The notes under the pieces were generated by a model, which was not told where the DNA came from, made no database searches, and saw only the letters and a list, made by a program, of their open reading frames with translations. Positions 29,247 through 29,307 of a stretch of DNA of 29,307 bases are shown here, one piece after another (the stretch's first letter is position 1; every line of letters starts with the position of its first letter). Origin of the DNA: JBGFRR01 sp041695045 (GTDB lineage: Bacteria; Bacteroidota; Ignavibacteria; UBA10030); assembly GCA_041695045.1 (NCBI GenBank), contig JBGFRR010000073.1:1-29307 (forward strand). The letters run 5' to 3'. A program made the translations under genes and the position numbers.

Positions 29247-29307
29247 GAGAGAGGAGCCACGTCTCTACGACTGTTATTGGTTTTCCGTTGCTGCCTCAGA
29301 AGCTCAA

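Noticed and set aside
1..29307. tRNA, rRNA, insertion-sequence transposase or integrase genes and riboswitches.
   Set aside because: I looked for these on both strands and recognised none; only RNase P RNA is supported as an RNA gene.

Overview
The window is about 29.3 kb of a moderately GC-rich bacterial chromosome. It is dense with conserved housekeeping genes, and small accessory modules sit between them. Gene content and the protein sequences suggest a free-living member of the Bacteroidota/Ignavibacteriota/Chlorobiota assemblage, probably uncultured. That placement is an inference from gene style, and no 16S rRNA is present to confirm it. TTG and GTG starts and weak or absent Shine-Dalgarno sequences are frequent.

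Layout. 1-6.7 kb (+): heat-shock block with hsp20 (5' partial), dnaK and clpB. Between dnaK and clpB lie a DUF2442/DUF4160 pair and a DUF433/DUF5615 pair whose toxin-like gene is frameshifted. 6.7-12.2 kb (+): an RsmB-type rRNA methyltransferase, a DUF58 protein and uvrA. 12.2-13.8 kb (+): hicB-hicA, a duplicated pseudo-tail of uvrA, a RelB/RelE-like pair and a DUF2283 gene. 13.8-16.4 kb (-): 3-methyladenine DNA glycosylase and an acylating aldehyde dehydrogenase. 16.4-16.9 kb (+): an N-terminally truncated RluA-family gene. 17.0-24.2 kb (-): a genome-maintenance block read nif3 > zinc-ribbon protein > rnhA > rnpB (RNase P RNA) > recJ > ruvC > ruvA > ruvB. 24.4-27.1 kb: a two-component locus with a divergent pseudoreceiver/H-box protein, a single-domain response regulator and an NtrC-type activator. 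27.1-27.5 kb: remnants of a nucleotidyltransferase/HEPN pair. 27.8-29.3 kb (+): a glutaryl-CoA-dehydrogenase-like gene and an orphan HicB-like gene at the window edge.

How it fits together. The core is proteostasis (Hsp20, DnaK, ClpB) and DNA repair/recombination (UvrA, Mpg, RecJ, RuvABC, RNase H). Toxin-antitoxin-like modules, intact or decayed, are lodged at the 3' ends of housekeeping genes (dnaK, uvrA, the NtrC-like gene, gcdH). Two of these cassettes are bracketed by direct repeats. The clearest is hicBA, which lies between the real uvrA 3' end and a second, gap-free copy of that end exactly 783 bp downstream.

Several families of short dispersed repeats are also present: hairpins, 7-bp and about 10-bp tandem units, and an AT-rich element. 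Some lie in-frame inside uvrA and the aldehyde dehydrogenase gene, and similar hairpins form peripheral helices of RNase P RNA. Nothing here is clearly a new defence or biosynthetic system. The most original signals are the uvrA-tail duplication around hicBA, the degenerate receiver/histidine-box protein, and the repeat invasion of coding and RNA genes.
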